Source of the DNA: Anaerolineae bacterium
GTDB lineage: Bacteria; Chloroflexota; Anaerolineae; 4572-78; J111
Assembly: GCA_020433835.1 (NCBI GenBank)
Contig: JAGRBY010000343.1
Coordinates: 1-7,796 of the forward strand
Reading direction: 5' to 3'
Length of the DNA stretch: 7,796 nt
How positions within the stretch are numbered: the stretch's first letter is position 1; each line of letters begins with the position of its first letter. The notes under the pieces are model-generated. The model saw only the letters and a program-made list of their open reading frames with translations, was not told the DNA's origin and ran no database searches. Below are positions 1-5,978 of the stretch, in pieces. Position numbers and translations under genes: made by a program.

Positions 1-1
1 A

Positions 2-40
2 ACAATGAAAACCTTAGAACAAGTCGCTGACTTGCTCTAA
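2..40 (+). CDS. possible 3' end of an upstream gene (partial)
   Basis: Reading from base 2, an open frame gives 12 residues, TMKTLEQVADLL, before a TAA at 38-40. It could be the C-terminus of a gene that starts outside the window, lying 61 bases before the bPH2 gene. The internal ATG at 5-7 has no visible ribosome binding site, so an 11-codon gene starting there is less likely. The stretch is too short for a family assignment, and an open frame this short can occur by chance. Confidence 0.3.
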   Translation, partial: TMKTLEQVADLL

Positions 41-49
41 AAACTTTTG

Positions 50-84
50 CTATCGGCTATCAGCTAACCGCTATCTGCTATTTT
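50..84. repeat. degenerate heptamer tandem repeat (CTATCNG)n
   Basis: Five consecutive 7-base units follow CTATCNG: CTATCGG, CTATCAG, CTAACCG, CTATCTG and a decayed CTATTTT. The array ends just before the ribosome binding site of the bPH2 gene. The last unit also yields TGC-TATTTT (76-84), a weak extended -10-like string. Slippage-prone heptamer arrays of this type occur in intergenic DNA of several bacterial phyla; whether this one has a function cannot be read from the sequence. Confidence 0.6.
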
Positions 85-87
85 TAG

Positions 88-93
88 AGGAGG
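88..93 (+). promoter_or_regulatory. strong Shine-Dalgarno for the bPH2 gene
   Basis: A perfect AGGAGG lies 8 bases before the ATG at 102, which fixes that start codon. Confidence 0.85.
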
Positions 94-101
94 AACTTAC
101 G

Positions 102-470
102 ATGAACGCTTACACATTCTTAGAAGCCAGACCGTCCTGGTGGAATTATTTTTGGAACCTCATGTTCTTCTGGCTAGTTTTCCCGCTTCTGGCGGCTATC
201 TGGAAGCGACAGTCAGTTGCCTTGCGCGTTTATGATGATCGCGTTGCCGTCGAGCGAGGCATTTTTTCTAAAACCGTTCGCGATATTTATCTGGCCGATA
301 TTCGGGCCATCGACATCAAACAGACGCTTATCCAACGGATATTTAATATGGGTGATATCTTAATTGAAACCGAAGGTTCATCCGACGACGATAATACCGT
401 TCGGGGCTTACCCCAGCCTTGGTATATCGAAACCGTGGTCAATGAGCAAAGACACCACTTCGAAAGTTAA
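102..470 (+). CDS. bPH2 (YdbS-like) domain membrane protein
   Basis: The product is 122 residues. A hydrophobic, aromatic-rich segment at residues ~14-34 is one predicted membrane span. It is followed by Lys/Arg and a compact bacterial pleckstrin-homology (bPH2, PF03703-type) core. The diagnostic stretch is residues ~50-92: a GIFSKT-like turn, then DIRAIDIKQTLIQRIF and a GDI-I-TEG strand, the usual IxLxxIxxIxxxQsxxqRifgxGxixIxTag pattern. Family members are small membrane-anchored proteins with the PH fold in the cytoplasm; their biochemical role is mostly unknown. Many are near 150 residues, and this one has a shortened second half. The ATG at 102 is supported by AGGAGG 8 bases upstream. DoxX follows 52 bases downstream on the same strand but has its own promoter candidate, so co-transcription is uncertain. 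The fold assignment is solid; the function is unknown. Confidence 0.85.
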   Translation: MNAYTFLEARPSWWNYFWNLMFFWLVFPLLAAIWKRQSVALRVYDDRVAVERGIFSKTVRDIYLADIRAIDIKQTLIQRIFNMGDILIETEGSSDDDNTVRGLPQPWYIETVVNEQRHHFES

Positions 471-477
471 AGTGGGT

Positions 478-506
478 TAGACATCTTTATTAAACATTTT
501 TATAAT
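478..506 (+). promoter_or_regulatory. sigma70-type promoter before the DoxX gene
   Basis: A -35-like TAGACA (478-483, 5 of 6 to TTGACA) and a perfect TATAAT (501-506) are separated by 17 bases. The predicted transcription start is about 513, only ~10 bases before the ATG at 523. Such a transcript would lose most of the AAAGGA ribosome binding site at 508-513. Either the start is slightly upstream, the mRNA is nearly leaderless, or the match in this AT-rich gap is fortuitous. Confidence 0.5.
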
Positions 507-522
507 GAAAGGAATTTAAACA

Positions 523-1131
523 ATGAATACCCTACAATCTGTTAAATCAATACCCACTTCCAGACAATTTGTTAGAACATTAGAAGACCCGCCGATTGCC
601 CGCTCTCTTTTTGGCGACGTGCGGTGGGCATGGCTGTGGCTGTGGCTGCGCTTATACGTCGGCTGGGGCTGGCTCCAGCCGGGTTGGGAAAAAATCAACG
701 CTTCAGCCTGGACAGGCGCTAAGGCCGGCACCGCACTGTCCGGTTTTCTCAACGGTGCCTTGTCCAAAACCGGTGGCGAACATCCCGATGTCCAATGGTG
801 GTATGCCTGGTTTATTCAGCATTTCGTTCTGCCGCATACAGTTGCGTGGAGTTATTTCGTTGCCTGGGGCGAATTCCTGGTTGGCATCGCCTTGATTTTG
901 GGCATCTTTACAGGGATTGCCGCATTCTTCGGCAGCTTTATGAATGCCAACTATTTGCTGGCCGGCACCGTCAGCGTCAACCCCATTCTATTTGCCCTGG
1001 CTACCTGGTTAGTTCTGGCCTGGAAGACGGCCGGCTGGTGGGGCCTTGATCGTTGGATATTGCCGGCTCTGGGTACCCCCTGGCGACCAGGCGTTATTTT
1101 TCAGGAGATGAAAGAACCATCAACAAGTTAA
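523..1131 (+). CDS. DoxX/DoxD-family integral membrane protein
   Basis: The product is 202 residues and predicted to lie in the membrane. After a polar N-terminus (1-33), a Trp-rich first span covers ~35-53, with the conserved Arg43 and a GW-x-KI motif (residues 54-58) at its end. A polar extracytoplasmic loop follows (~60-95). Three more spans lie at about 104-127 (with the GE pair, 116-117), 129-148 and 154-172. The NANYLLAGT-S stretch (141-151) and the final WWGLDRWILP are typical of the DoxD/DoxX group. Known members include the small subunit of archaeal thiosulfate:quinone oxidoreductase (DoxD) and uncharacterised redox-associated membrane proteins. No DoxA partner is visible here, so thiosulfate oxidation should not be assumed. 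AAAGGA 9 bases before the ATG supports the start. The gene ends 6 bases before the Y-shaped palindromic element. Confidence 0.85.
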   Translation: MNTLQSVKSIPTSRQFVRTLEDPPIARSLFGDVRWAWLWLWLRLYVGWGWLQPGWEKINASAWTGAKAGTALSGFLNGALSKTGGEHPDVQWWYAWFIQHFVLPHTVAWSYFVAWGEFLVGIALILGIFTGIAAFFGSFMNANYLLAGTVSVNPILFALATWLVLAWKTAGWWGLDRWILPALGTPWRPGVIFQEMKEPSTS

Positions 1132-1137
1132 CAACCG

Positions 1138-1245
1138 CGTATTTCCCATTGGCGTGGGTTTGCTCCCGCCGGATTGCTAGCTCCGACGGCCAAAGCGTGG
1201 ACTGCCAAATCCACGCCGAGCTTACCCACGCTATGGGGAAATACG
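1138..1245. repeat. imperfect palindrome forming a three-way (Y-shaped) structure
   Basis: The outer arms are 1138-1159 (CGTATTTCCC, A, T, then a GCGTGGGT end) and 1224-1245. They pair over about 21 positions, with single bulges at 1149 and 1238 and one G-T pair. Inside, GCTC (1162-1165) pairs with GAGC (1218-1221). Two side hairpins follow. CCGCCGGA (1166-1173) pairs with TCCGACGG (1182-1189) with one mismatch and an 8-base loop. GCGTGGA (1195-1201) pairs perfectly with TCCACGC (1210-1216), also with an 8-base loop. No T-run follows, so it is not a classical terminator, and I see no convincing ORF of its own. It lies between the DoxX stop and the kinase-derived mini-ORF. It could be a structured RNA, a 3'-UTR element or a mobile palindromic repeat (REP/MITE-like). 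Confidence 0.7.
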
Positions 1246-1269
1246 GTGATAACGAAAGCTTTAATGAGA

Positions 1270-1318
1270 TTAGGAGAAAGGGATGGATGTCAAGTGGACT
1301 TCGCTTATCCTCCGTAAG
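1270..1318 (+). repeat. 5' duplicated segment (matches 1703-1751)
   Basis: This stretch aligns without gaps to 1703-1751, with 39 of 49 bases identical by hand count. It covers the ribosome binding site (TTAGGAGAA), the start codon and the first 12 codons of the kinase. It marks the 5' end of the duplicated kinase gene. Confidence 0.85.
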
Positions 1319-1573
1319 AAAGCCCTCGCCATTGCTATTGGCCGACAGCTAGCAAAATTAGAGCCTCTGACCCTGCTGGTTTTAGGTAGCCAGGGAGTAC
1401 TCATCCTGCTCGACCTTCAACCCGGCCTCCGAGTTTTGTATATGTCGGGCTATACCGACAACGTCATTGTGCATCACGGCATTTTGTACGACGGTATCAA
1501 CTTCCTCCAAAAACCGTTCACCATTCTCAAGCTTTTACAACAGGTTAGAAATGTGTTGGGGATGGATGACTGA
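1283..1573 (+). CDS. internally deleted kinase paralogue (N-terminus joined to receiver C-terminus)
   Basis: The product is 96 residues, built from the two ends of the kinase gene at 1716-4931. Residues 1-43 align without gaps to kinase residues 1-43 (20 of 43 identical). Residues 45-96 align to kinase residues 1020-1071 (39 of 52 identical). Codon 42 here corresponds to kinase codon 1017, so about 975 codons are missing, in frame. What remains is a basic N-terminus, one hydrophobic stretch (~28-43) and the second half of a receiver domain (alpha4-beta5-alpha5). This retains the conserved switch Ser55 (in YMSGYTD) and Lys77 (in LQKPF). The receiver's phospho-accepting Asp and acidic pocket are absent, as are all PAS, HisKA and HATPase domains, so it can neither bind ATP nor accept phosphate in the usual way. 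The ATG at 1283 has AGGAG 6 bases upstream, and a terminator follows the stop directly. It may be a decaying relic or a functional microprotein; the sequence does not decide. Confidence 0.8.
   Translation: MDVKWTSLILRKKALAIAIGRQLAKLEPLTLLVLGSQGVLILLDLQPGLRVLYMSGYTDNVIVHHGILYDGINFLQKPFTILKLLQQVRNVLGMDD
1406..1558 (+). repeat. 3' duplicated segment (matches 4764-4916)
   Basis: From CTGCTCGA at 1406 this stretch aligns without gaps, in the same reading frame, to 4764-4916, the end of the kinase receiver domain. The best block is 1439-1462 against 4797-4820, with one mismatch in 24 bases. The left edge at 1406 marks the deletion junction, to within a few bases. Confidence 0.85.
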
Positions 1574-1575
1574 TG

Positions 1576-1608
1576 AGGGAGTAGGAAGCAGTTTGTACTC
1601 CCTTTTTT
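1576..1608 (+). terminator. rho-independent terminator after the mini-ORF
   Basis: GGGAGTA (1577-1583) pairs with TACTCCC (1596-1602) across a 12-base loop, and the stem extends by A1576-T1603. It is followed directly by six T residues (1603-1608). It lies 2 bases after the mini-ORF stop codon and would end transcripts coming from the DoxX side before the kinase gene. Confidence 0.85.
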
Positions 1609-1622
1609 CCCATAGTCGATTG

Positions 1623-1631
1623 TGATATACT
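1623..1631 (+). promoter_or_regulatory. extended -10 promoter candidate for the kinase
   Basis: TGA-TATACT (1623-1631) fits an extended -10 element (TGn plus 5 of 6 to TATAAT). The -35 position carries only a T-run, the tail of the preceding terminator. The predicted start near 1638 gives a leader of about 78 bases. Because the terminator isolates the kinase from upstream transcripts, a promoter somewhere in 1609-1700 is expected. Confidence 0.4.
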
Positions 1632-1702
1632 AAGTTTGACACCCTTTAACAGCTACGCTGCGCAAACCAAACCTCATTTTTGAACTCACAAATAAACCAA
1701 GG

Positions 1703-1751
1703 TTAGGAGAAGGTGATGAGTACAAAGTGGACTTCGCCCATCCCCCGTAAG
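1703..1751 (+). repeat. 5' duplicated segment at the kinase start (matches 1270-1318)
   Basis: This is the partner of 1270-1318. AGGAG at 1705-1709 lies 6 bases before the ATG at 1716, the same spacing as in the mini-ORF. That conserved geometry favours ATG 1716 over the in-frame GTG at 1713. Confidence 0.85.
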
Positions 1752-4700
1752 CAAGACCCATCCATCGACATTGACCGGCAGATGGCGAACTGGGAACCCC
1801 TGGTTCCGTGGGTCTTGGGCATCCACGGGATGATGCTATTTTTTTCTATGAGCGGTACGTTGTGGCAGTGGAGCGCCATTGCCGGCGTACTGCTCTTAGC
1901 CGTGTGGGGCAGCAGCCGCTGGGGGCAAACAGAGCCGCTGCCGATTATCCGGGCCGGCTTGCTCCTGGGCTTAACCTGGCTGCTGCTCTTAACCACCGGC
2001 GGAACCGGCAGCCCCTTTCTCCTGTGGGATTTTTTGCTGGTGACCGTTTACCCCATATTTCTACCGGCCTTGTTTAGCCTGCTTCTAATCGGGGCGGTGC
2101 CGCTCACCTATCTGCTGTTATGGCCGCTATCACCCCACCCCCAACTCTTTTTGAGCGTGCCGGCCTGCGCTTTTCTGCTCTTCTTTCTCGGTTGGCTCAC
2201 TCGGTCTTTAAAAACAACCTTACTGCGCTATGCCCATTGGCGCGAACAAATCGAACGCCGCCTGACGACGGCTGTCGAATTAGTGGGAGTGATGGTCATT
2301 GAGTTTTCTGTTCCGTTTAGTGGTGCCCCCTCTCGCGGCGAGCAATGGGCGACTCTTTTGGGCTACAAAACAGAGGAACTACCGTCGCAGTTAGAAGAAC
2401 GGGTGCAATGGCTCATCGACCATATTCATCCCGATGATGTGGCAACGACGCAGCACAAGTATATGGACTTTATTGAAGGCCGAATAGAAGAAGACCATTA
2501 TGAGCGCCGGATGAAACATAAATCAGGTCGCTGGATTTGGGTTGATGGCTATACCATTGTCTCAGAGCGCGATAAAAACGGCCGACCAACCCGCATTTTG
2601 AGCACGATGCAAGATATTACCCACCTCAAACAGACCGAGCAAGAACTAATGAGTATCAAAAACCGATTGACCGGCATCATCGACTCGGCCCTGGATGCCA
2701 TTATCACCATCGATGCCGAGCAGCGGATTGTGCTGTTTAACCCCTCAGCCGAGAAGATGTTCGGTCTGCCGGCCAACGAAGCTCTGGGGCAAACCCTCGA
2801 CCGCCTCATCCCAGAACAGTCTCAGCAGGTCCATCGCCAACAGGTTACGACTTTTGGTCAAACCCGTATTGCCAATAAGCCCATGACCGAACAAGATTAC
2901 GTTACCGGACGGCGAGCCACCGGCGAAGAGTTCCCCATTGAAGCCTCCATCTCCCAAACACGCATCGAGGGCCAGTCGCTCTATACCGCCATCCTGCGCG
3001 ACATCAGCGAGCGGATGCAAGCCGAGGCCCAGCTTCATTATCAAGCCAACCTGCTTGAAAACGTATCGGATGCCATTATCGCCACCGATTTAAACTTCGT
3101 CATCCAAAGCTGGAATAAAGCCGCCGAAAAGATGTACGGGTTAGCGGCAGCCGAGGCTGTGGGCAAGCCGACAAAGGACGTACTCAGAACCACTTTCCCG
3201 GAAGACAATCGTGAGGCCTTAATCAACCAATTTCGCCGGAACGGGTGGTGGCAGGGTGAGTTTATGCAATATCATAAAGACGGTACCCCGATTAATATTC
3301 TGTCCTCAACAACATCCCTTATGGACAGAGAGGACCGCCCCATCGGGAGCGTTACGGTCAATCGAGATATCACCGCTCGTAAACAGGCGGAAGAAGCCCT
3401 ACAGCGCAGCGAACAGCTATTACAGCTTTTTGTGGAAAACGCCCCGGCAGCCATTGCTATGTTCGACCGCGATATGTACTATATGGCCGCCAGTCGCCGC
3501 TATATGTTTGACTACGACATGAAGGATGACCAACTGTTGATTGGCCGCTCCGTGTACGAGGTTCTGCCCGAAATCAGCGGATCCGAACGCTGGCAGGGCG
3601 TCATACAGCGCTGCCTGGCCGGCACGGTAGAAAAAGCCGAGGAAGACACATTTCGCAGGGCCAACGGTAAACTCGAGTGGGTCCGCTGGGAAACACGTCC
3701 CTGGCATGAACCCAGCGGCGAAATCGGCGGGATCATATTTTTCTTCGAACTGATTACCGAGCGTAAAAACTTAGAGGAACAATATTACCAGGCCCAAAAG
3801 ATGGAGGCCATCGGCCATTTGGCCGGCGGCATTGCCCACGATTTCAACAACATTCTGGTGCCGATTATCGGCTATGCCGAACTGGGGATGATGCAGGTTA
3901 CGGCAGAGGAGCAACTGTATACCGATCTTAACCATATTCGAAAGGCCGCCGAGCGTGCCGCCAACCTAACCCGCCAGATTTTGGCCTTTAGCCGCAAACA
4001 GGTCTTGCAAATGCATATACTAGACCTCAACCCCCTCATCACCGACTTTCAGAAGATGTTACAACGGCTCATTAGCGAGACCATTATCCTGCAAACCTTC
4101 CTAACACCCGCTCTTTATCCGGTCAAAGCCGACAAAGCCCAACTGGAACAAGTGCTGCTCAACCTGGCTATCAATGCCCGCGACGCCATGCCCGAAGGCG
4201 GCACACTGACCATCGAAACGACCAACGTTTATCTGGATGAAAGCTATGTCCAAAAGCATGTCGATATCCAAACGCCGGGCCATTACGCTATGCTGGCCGT
4301 TAGCGATACCGGCCACGGCATGGCCCCCCAAACCCAGGCCCAAATCTTTGAACCGTTCTTTACCACCAAAGACCGAGGCAAAGGTACCGGCCTGGGTTTG
4401 TCTACGGTCTTTGGTATTGTTCGCCAGCATCAAGGCCACATTTGGGTCTACAGCGAACCGGGCCAGGGGACGACCTTCAAAATTTACCTCCCGCGCGCCG
4501 AAGAGACCCTTTCATCCCCCCGCGCCACCGCCATCACAGAATTCACCTCGCTGTCTGGCACCGAAACCATCTTGGTGGTTGAGGATGAAGAGATGGTGCG
4601 CAAACTGGCCTGCGAAACGCTGGAAGCCCACGGCTACCGCGTTTTAGAAGCCGAAAATGTCGCCCACAGCCTACAACTGGCCGCCGAGACGCAAGCCCCC

Positions 4701-4931
4701 ATCGACCTGATGCTGACCGACGTCATTATGCCCGGCCTGAACGGGCGCGAACTGTACCAACAACTGCTCGAACATCAACCGAATATGCGGGTCTTATATA
4801 TGTCGGGCTACACCGACAACATCATCGTTCAACATGGTATTTTGTATGAGGGCGTCAACTTCCTGCAAAAGCCGTTCACCATCCTGGGGCTTTTGCAAAA
4901 GGTTAGAACCGTGTTGGCGCAGGACAAATAA
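1716..4931 (+). CDS. membrane-bound multi-PAS hybrid histidine kinase with C-terminal receiver
   Basis: The product is 1071 residues. About six hydrophobic segments lie at ~29-163 and form an unclassified membrane sensor. Four PAS domains follow, at ~190-303, 315-434, 443-556 and 567-684, most ending in the DIT/DIS-type motif that leads into the connecting helix. The kinase core has an H-box (GIAHDFNN, phospho-His708), N-box (NLAINARDAM, Asn820), G1 box (DTGHG, Asp864), F-box (FEPFFTTK) and G2 box (GKGTGLGLS, 888-895). The receiver (~950-1071) has acidic residues Glu956-Asp957, phospho-acceptor Asp1002 (LTDVIMPG), Ser1030 and Lys1052. All catalytic residues are present, so it should autophosphorylate and pass phosphate to its own receiver. 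No HPt or output regulator is encoded nearby, so the final target is unknown. ATG 1716 is preferred on ribosome-binding-site spacing. The preceding 96-codon ORF is a deleted copy of this gene. Confidence 0.95.
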   Translation: MSTKWTSPIPRKQDPSIDIDRQMANWEPLVPWVLGIHGMMLFFSMSGTLWQWSAIAGVLLLAVWGSSRWGQTEPLPIIRAGLLLGLTWLLLLTTGGTGSPFLLWDFLLVTVYPIFLPALFSLLLIGAVPLTYLLLWPLSPHPQLFLSVPACAFLLFFLGWLTRSLKTTLLRYAHWREQIERRLTTAVELVGVMVIEFSVPFSGAPSRGEQWATLLGYKTEELPSQLEERVQWLIDHIHPDDVATTQHKYMDFIEGRIEEDHYERRMKHKSGRWIWVDGYTIVSERDKNGRPTRILSTMQDITHLKQTEQELMSIKNRLTGIIDSALDAIITIDAEQRIVLFNPSAEKMFGLPANEALGQTLDRLIPEQSQQVHRQQVTTFGQTRIANKPMTEQDYVTGRRATGEEFPIEASISQTRIEGQSLYTAILRDISERMQAEAQLHYQANLLENVSDAIIATDLNFVIQSWNKAAEKMYGLAAAEAVGKPTKDVLRTTFPEDNREALINQFRRNGWWQGEFMQYHKDGTPINILSSTTSLMDREDRPIGSVTVNRDITARKQAEEALQRSEQLLQLFVENAPAAIAMFDRDMYYMAASRRYMFDYDMKDDQLLIGRSVYEVLPEISGSERWQGVIQRCLAGTVEKAEEDTFRRANGKLEWVRWETRPWHEPSGEIGGIIFFFELITERKNLEEQYYQAQKMEAIGHLAGGIAHDFNNILVPIIGYAELGMMQVTAEEQLYTDLNHIRKAAERAANLTRQILAFSRKQVLQMHILDLNPLITDFQKMLQRLISETIILQTFLTPALYPVKADKAQLEQVLLNLAINARDAMPEGGTLTIETTNVYLDESYVQKHVDIQTPGHYAMLAVSDTGHGMAPQTQAQIFEPFFTTKDRGKGTGLGLSTVFGIVRQHQGHIWVYSEPGQGTTFKIYLPRAEETLSSPRATAITEFTSLSGTETILVVEDEEMVRKLACETLEAHGYRVLEAENVAHSLQLAAETQAPIDLMLTDVIMPGLNGRELYQQLLEHQPNMRVLYMSGYTDNIIVQHGILYEGVNFLQKPFTILGLLQKVRTVLAQDK
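4764..4916 (+). repeat. 3' duplicated segment in the receiver domain (matches 1406-1558)
   Basis: This is the partner of 1406-1558. It encodes the alpha4-beta5-alpha5 end of the kinase receiver domain. Confidence 0.85.
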
Positions 4932-4951
4932 TAAGGGATGAATAAACTAAA

Positions 4952-5875
4952 CTAGCGCCGCAGCCAAACCAACAAGGTCGACTCAAGCTGCAAAATTGCG
5001 ATGCCGAGCGCTACCAACAAACCGCCGCCAATAGCCGCGACGAGATTGCTCGGCAGTTGCAGCCCTAAACCGGGAGCCAGTTGCACGATGATGATCTGCA
5101 AGGTTACGGCAAAAAAGGCATACGAAAGAAAGATGATGGCACACCGAGCCGCGCCAATATGGCGCAAACTGACATTATAAAAGAGCCAGGCCAACCCACG
5201 CATTATTCCTCCCCCAATGATAACCAGCAGTGCGGCTCCGCTTAAGGTCAGCGGGGTTCCGGTCAGCGGCAGCAGTGGCGTTAAGAAAACGCCGCCCAGC
5301 AGCAGCGCCAGGCCGGTTATTAAACGGGCATCGGCCAAGTCGAGTACCGGTTTAACAATGATGATACCGGAAGCCACGGCCAGTGGGGCGGCCGTAGCCA
5401 GCAGTTCTCCTCGGCTAAGGGTAAAGCGCAAAGCTTGAACATCGAAGTTAATCAGCAGAACACCCAGCAGTGCTATTACGCCGGCCAGCCAGCGTAAGGG
5501 CGTCAGCCGTTCACCAAGAAAAAGAATAGCCAGCGTAACAACAAATACGGTTTCAAGTTGGCCAAGCAGGGCCACTTTGCCGGAGCCGACCAGTCCAACC
5601 GCGTTGAAGCTGGCTAAAAATCCCAATGTATAAATGAAGAGCGCCGCGCAGAGAACACCTACCAGATTGCGCGGCTGTTTAAGCAAGGCGATATCACCAT
5701 AATGGTTCGCTGCCGAGGCCACCAAGAGTGCCCCACCGATGAAATTACCGAGAATAATGACCAGCAGCGGCGGCACGGCATAGGGCCGAATAGCGATTTC
5801 GCTTGAAATCAACGAGAGAGAGGTCGTTAGTCCGGCTAAAAGAACATAGAAGCTGTAACGGGTTTGTGGTGTCAT
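4952..5875 (-). CDS. EamA/DMT-family transporter
   Basis: The product is 307 residues and very hydrophobic, with about ten predicted membrane spans in two five-span halves, the usual layout and size of drug/metabolite transporters. The first half ends with the family hallmark, an FLGERLT motif (residues 119-125) followed by a Gly-rich span (AGVIALLGVLLI). The second half has the matching Gly-rich last span (~278-295) but lacks the glutamate motif. Members export amino acids, metabolites or drugs, and the substrate cannot be predicted here. The frame stays open upstream to an ATG at 5926. I prefer ATG 5875, because it removes a polar 17-residue extension and lies 9 bases after a perfect TATAAT. 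The gene converges on the kinase with only 20 bases between stop codons and no visible terminator. It is divergent from mobB. Confidence 0.88.
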   Translation of the reverse strand: MTPQTRYSFYVLLAGLTTSLSLISSEIAIRPYAVPPLLVIILGNFIGGALLVASAANHYGDIALLKQPRNLVGVLCAALFIYTLGFLASFNAVGLVGSGKVALLGQLETVFVVTLAILFLGERLTPLRWLAGVIALLGVLLINFDVQALRFTLSRGELLATAAPLAVASGIIIVKPVLDLADARLITGLALLLGGVFLTPLLPLTGTPLTLSGAALLVIIGGGIMRGLAWLFYNVSLRHIGAARCAIIFLSYAFFAVTLQIIIVQLAPGLGLQLPSNLVAAIGGGLLVALGIAILQLESTLLVWLRR

Positions 5876-5884
5876 AGGCCGGGG

Positions 5885-5893
5885 ATTATAGCA
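5885..5893 (-). promoter_or_regulatory. extended -10 promoter of the EamA gene, probably leaderless
   Basis: On the minus strand TGC-TATAAT (5893 down to 5885) is a perfect extended -10 element, followed by 9 bases and the ATG at 5875. A start 6-8 bases after the hexamer would leave 1-3 untranslated bases. The gap has no Shine-Dalgarno sequence. No good -35 is visible, as is usual for extended -10 promoters. Confidence 0.65.
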
Positions 5894-5963
5894 CGAGCGC
5901 TTGATAACCACCATCCGTAACCCCATATACGATGCGCTATTTTTTTGTCCGAAGCCGATGCAT

Positions 5964-5969
5964 TATAAT
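5964..5969 (+). promoter_or_regulatory. -10 element of mobB, probably leaderless
   Basis: A perfect TATAAT lies 9 bases before the ATG at 5979, the same geometry as in the divergent EamA gene. The intervening AGCGAACTT has no Shine-Dalgarno sequence. There is only a T-run near the -35 position. Confidence 0.6.
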
Positions 5970-5978
5970 AGCGAACTT

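Noticed and set aside
1138..1245. tRNA or other cloverleaf RNA gene
   Set aside because: The outer stem is far longer than an acceptor stem, there are only two side hairpins, and there is no T-loop GTTCRA motif or anticodon arm.
1127..1252. Integron attC site at the Y-shaped element
   Set aside because: The arms are long and bulged like an attC, but the right end lacks a GTTRRRY core site in the needed orientation, and no integrase or cassette array is visible.
1636..1641. TTGACA as the -35 of a kinase promoter
   Set aside because: The hexamer is perfect, but the bases 15-19 downstream are GC-rich (CGCTGCGC) and offer no -10; the extended -10 at 1623-1631 is the better candidate.
1713..1715. 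GTG at 1713 as the kinase start
   Set aside because: It is only 3 bases from AGGAG; ATG 1716 has the 6-base spacing also found in the duplicated mini-ORF.
4101..4439. 112-codon minus-strand ORF inside the kinase
   Set aside because: It lies opposite the HATPase region, whose motifs are intact, and has no ribosome binding site or recognisable domain; it is a shadow of the real frame.
4237..4647. 136-codon plus-strand ORF within the kinase
   Set aside because: It is frame-shifted against the kinase core and rich in Pro, Lys and Arg, as expected from an off-frame reading.
4932..4951. Terminator between the convergent kinase and transporter genes
   Set aside because: The 20-base AT-rich gap has no inverted repeat or T-run stem.
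5876..5926. Longer transporter starting at 5926
   Set aside because: The added 17 residues are polar and basic, overlap the mobB upstream region and contain the extended -10 element itself.
5901..5978. Longer mobB starting at ATG 5901
   Set aside because: The extra 26 residues precede the strand that normally begins MobB, overlap the divergent transporter's control region, and lie upstream of the TATAAT at 5964.
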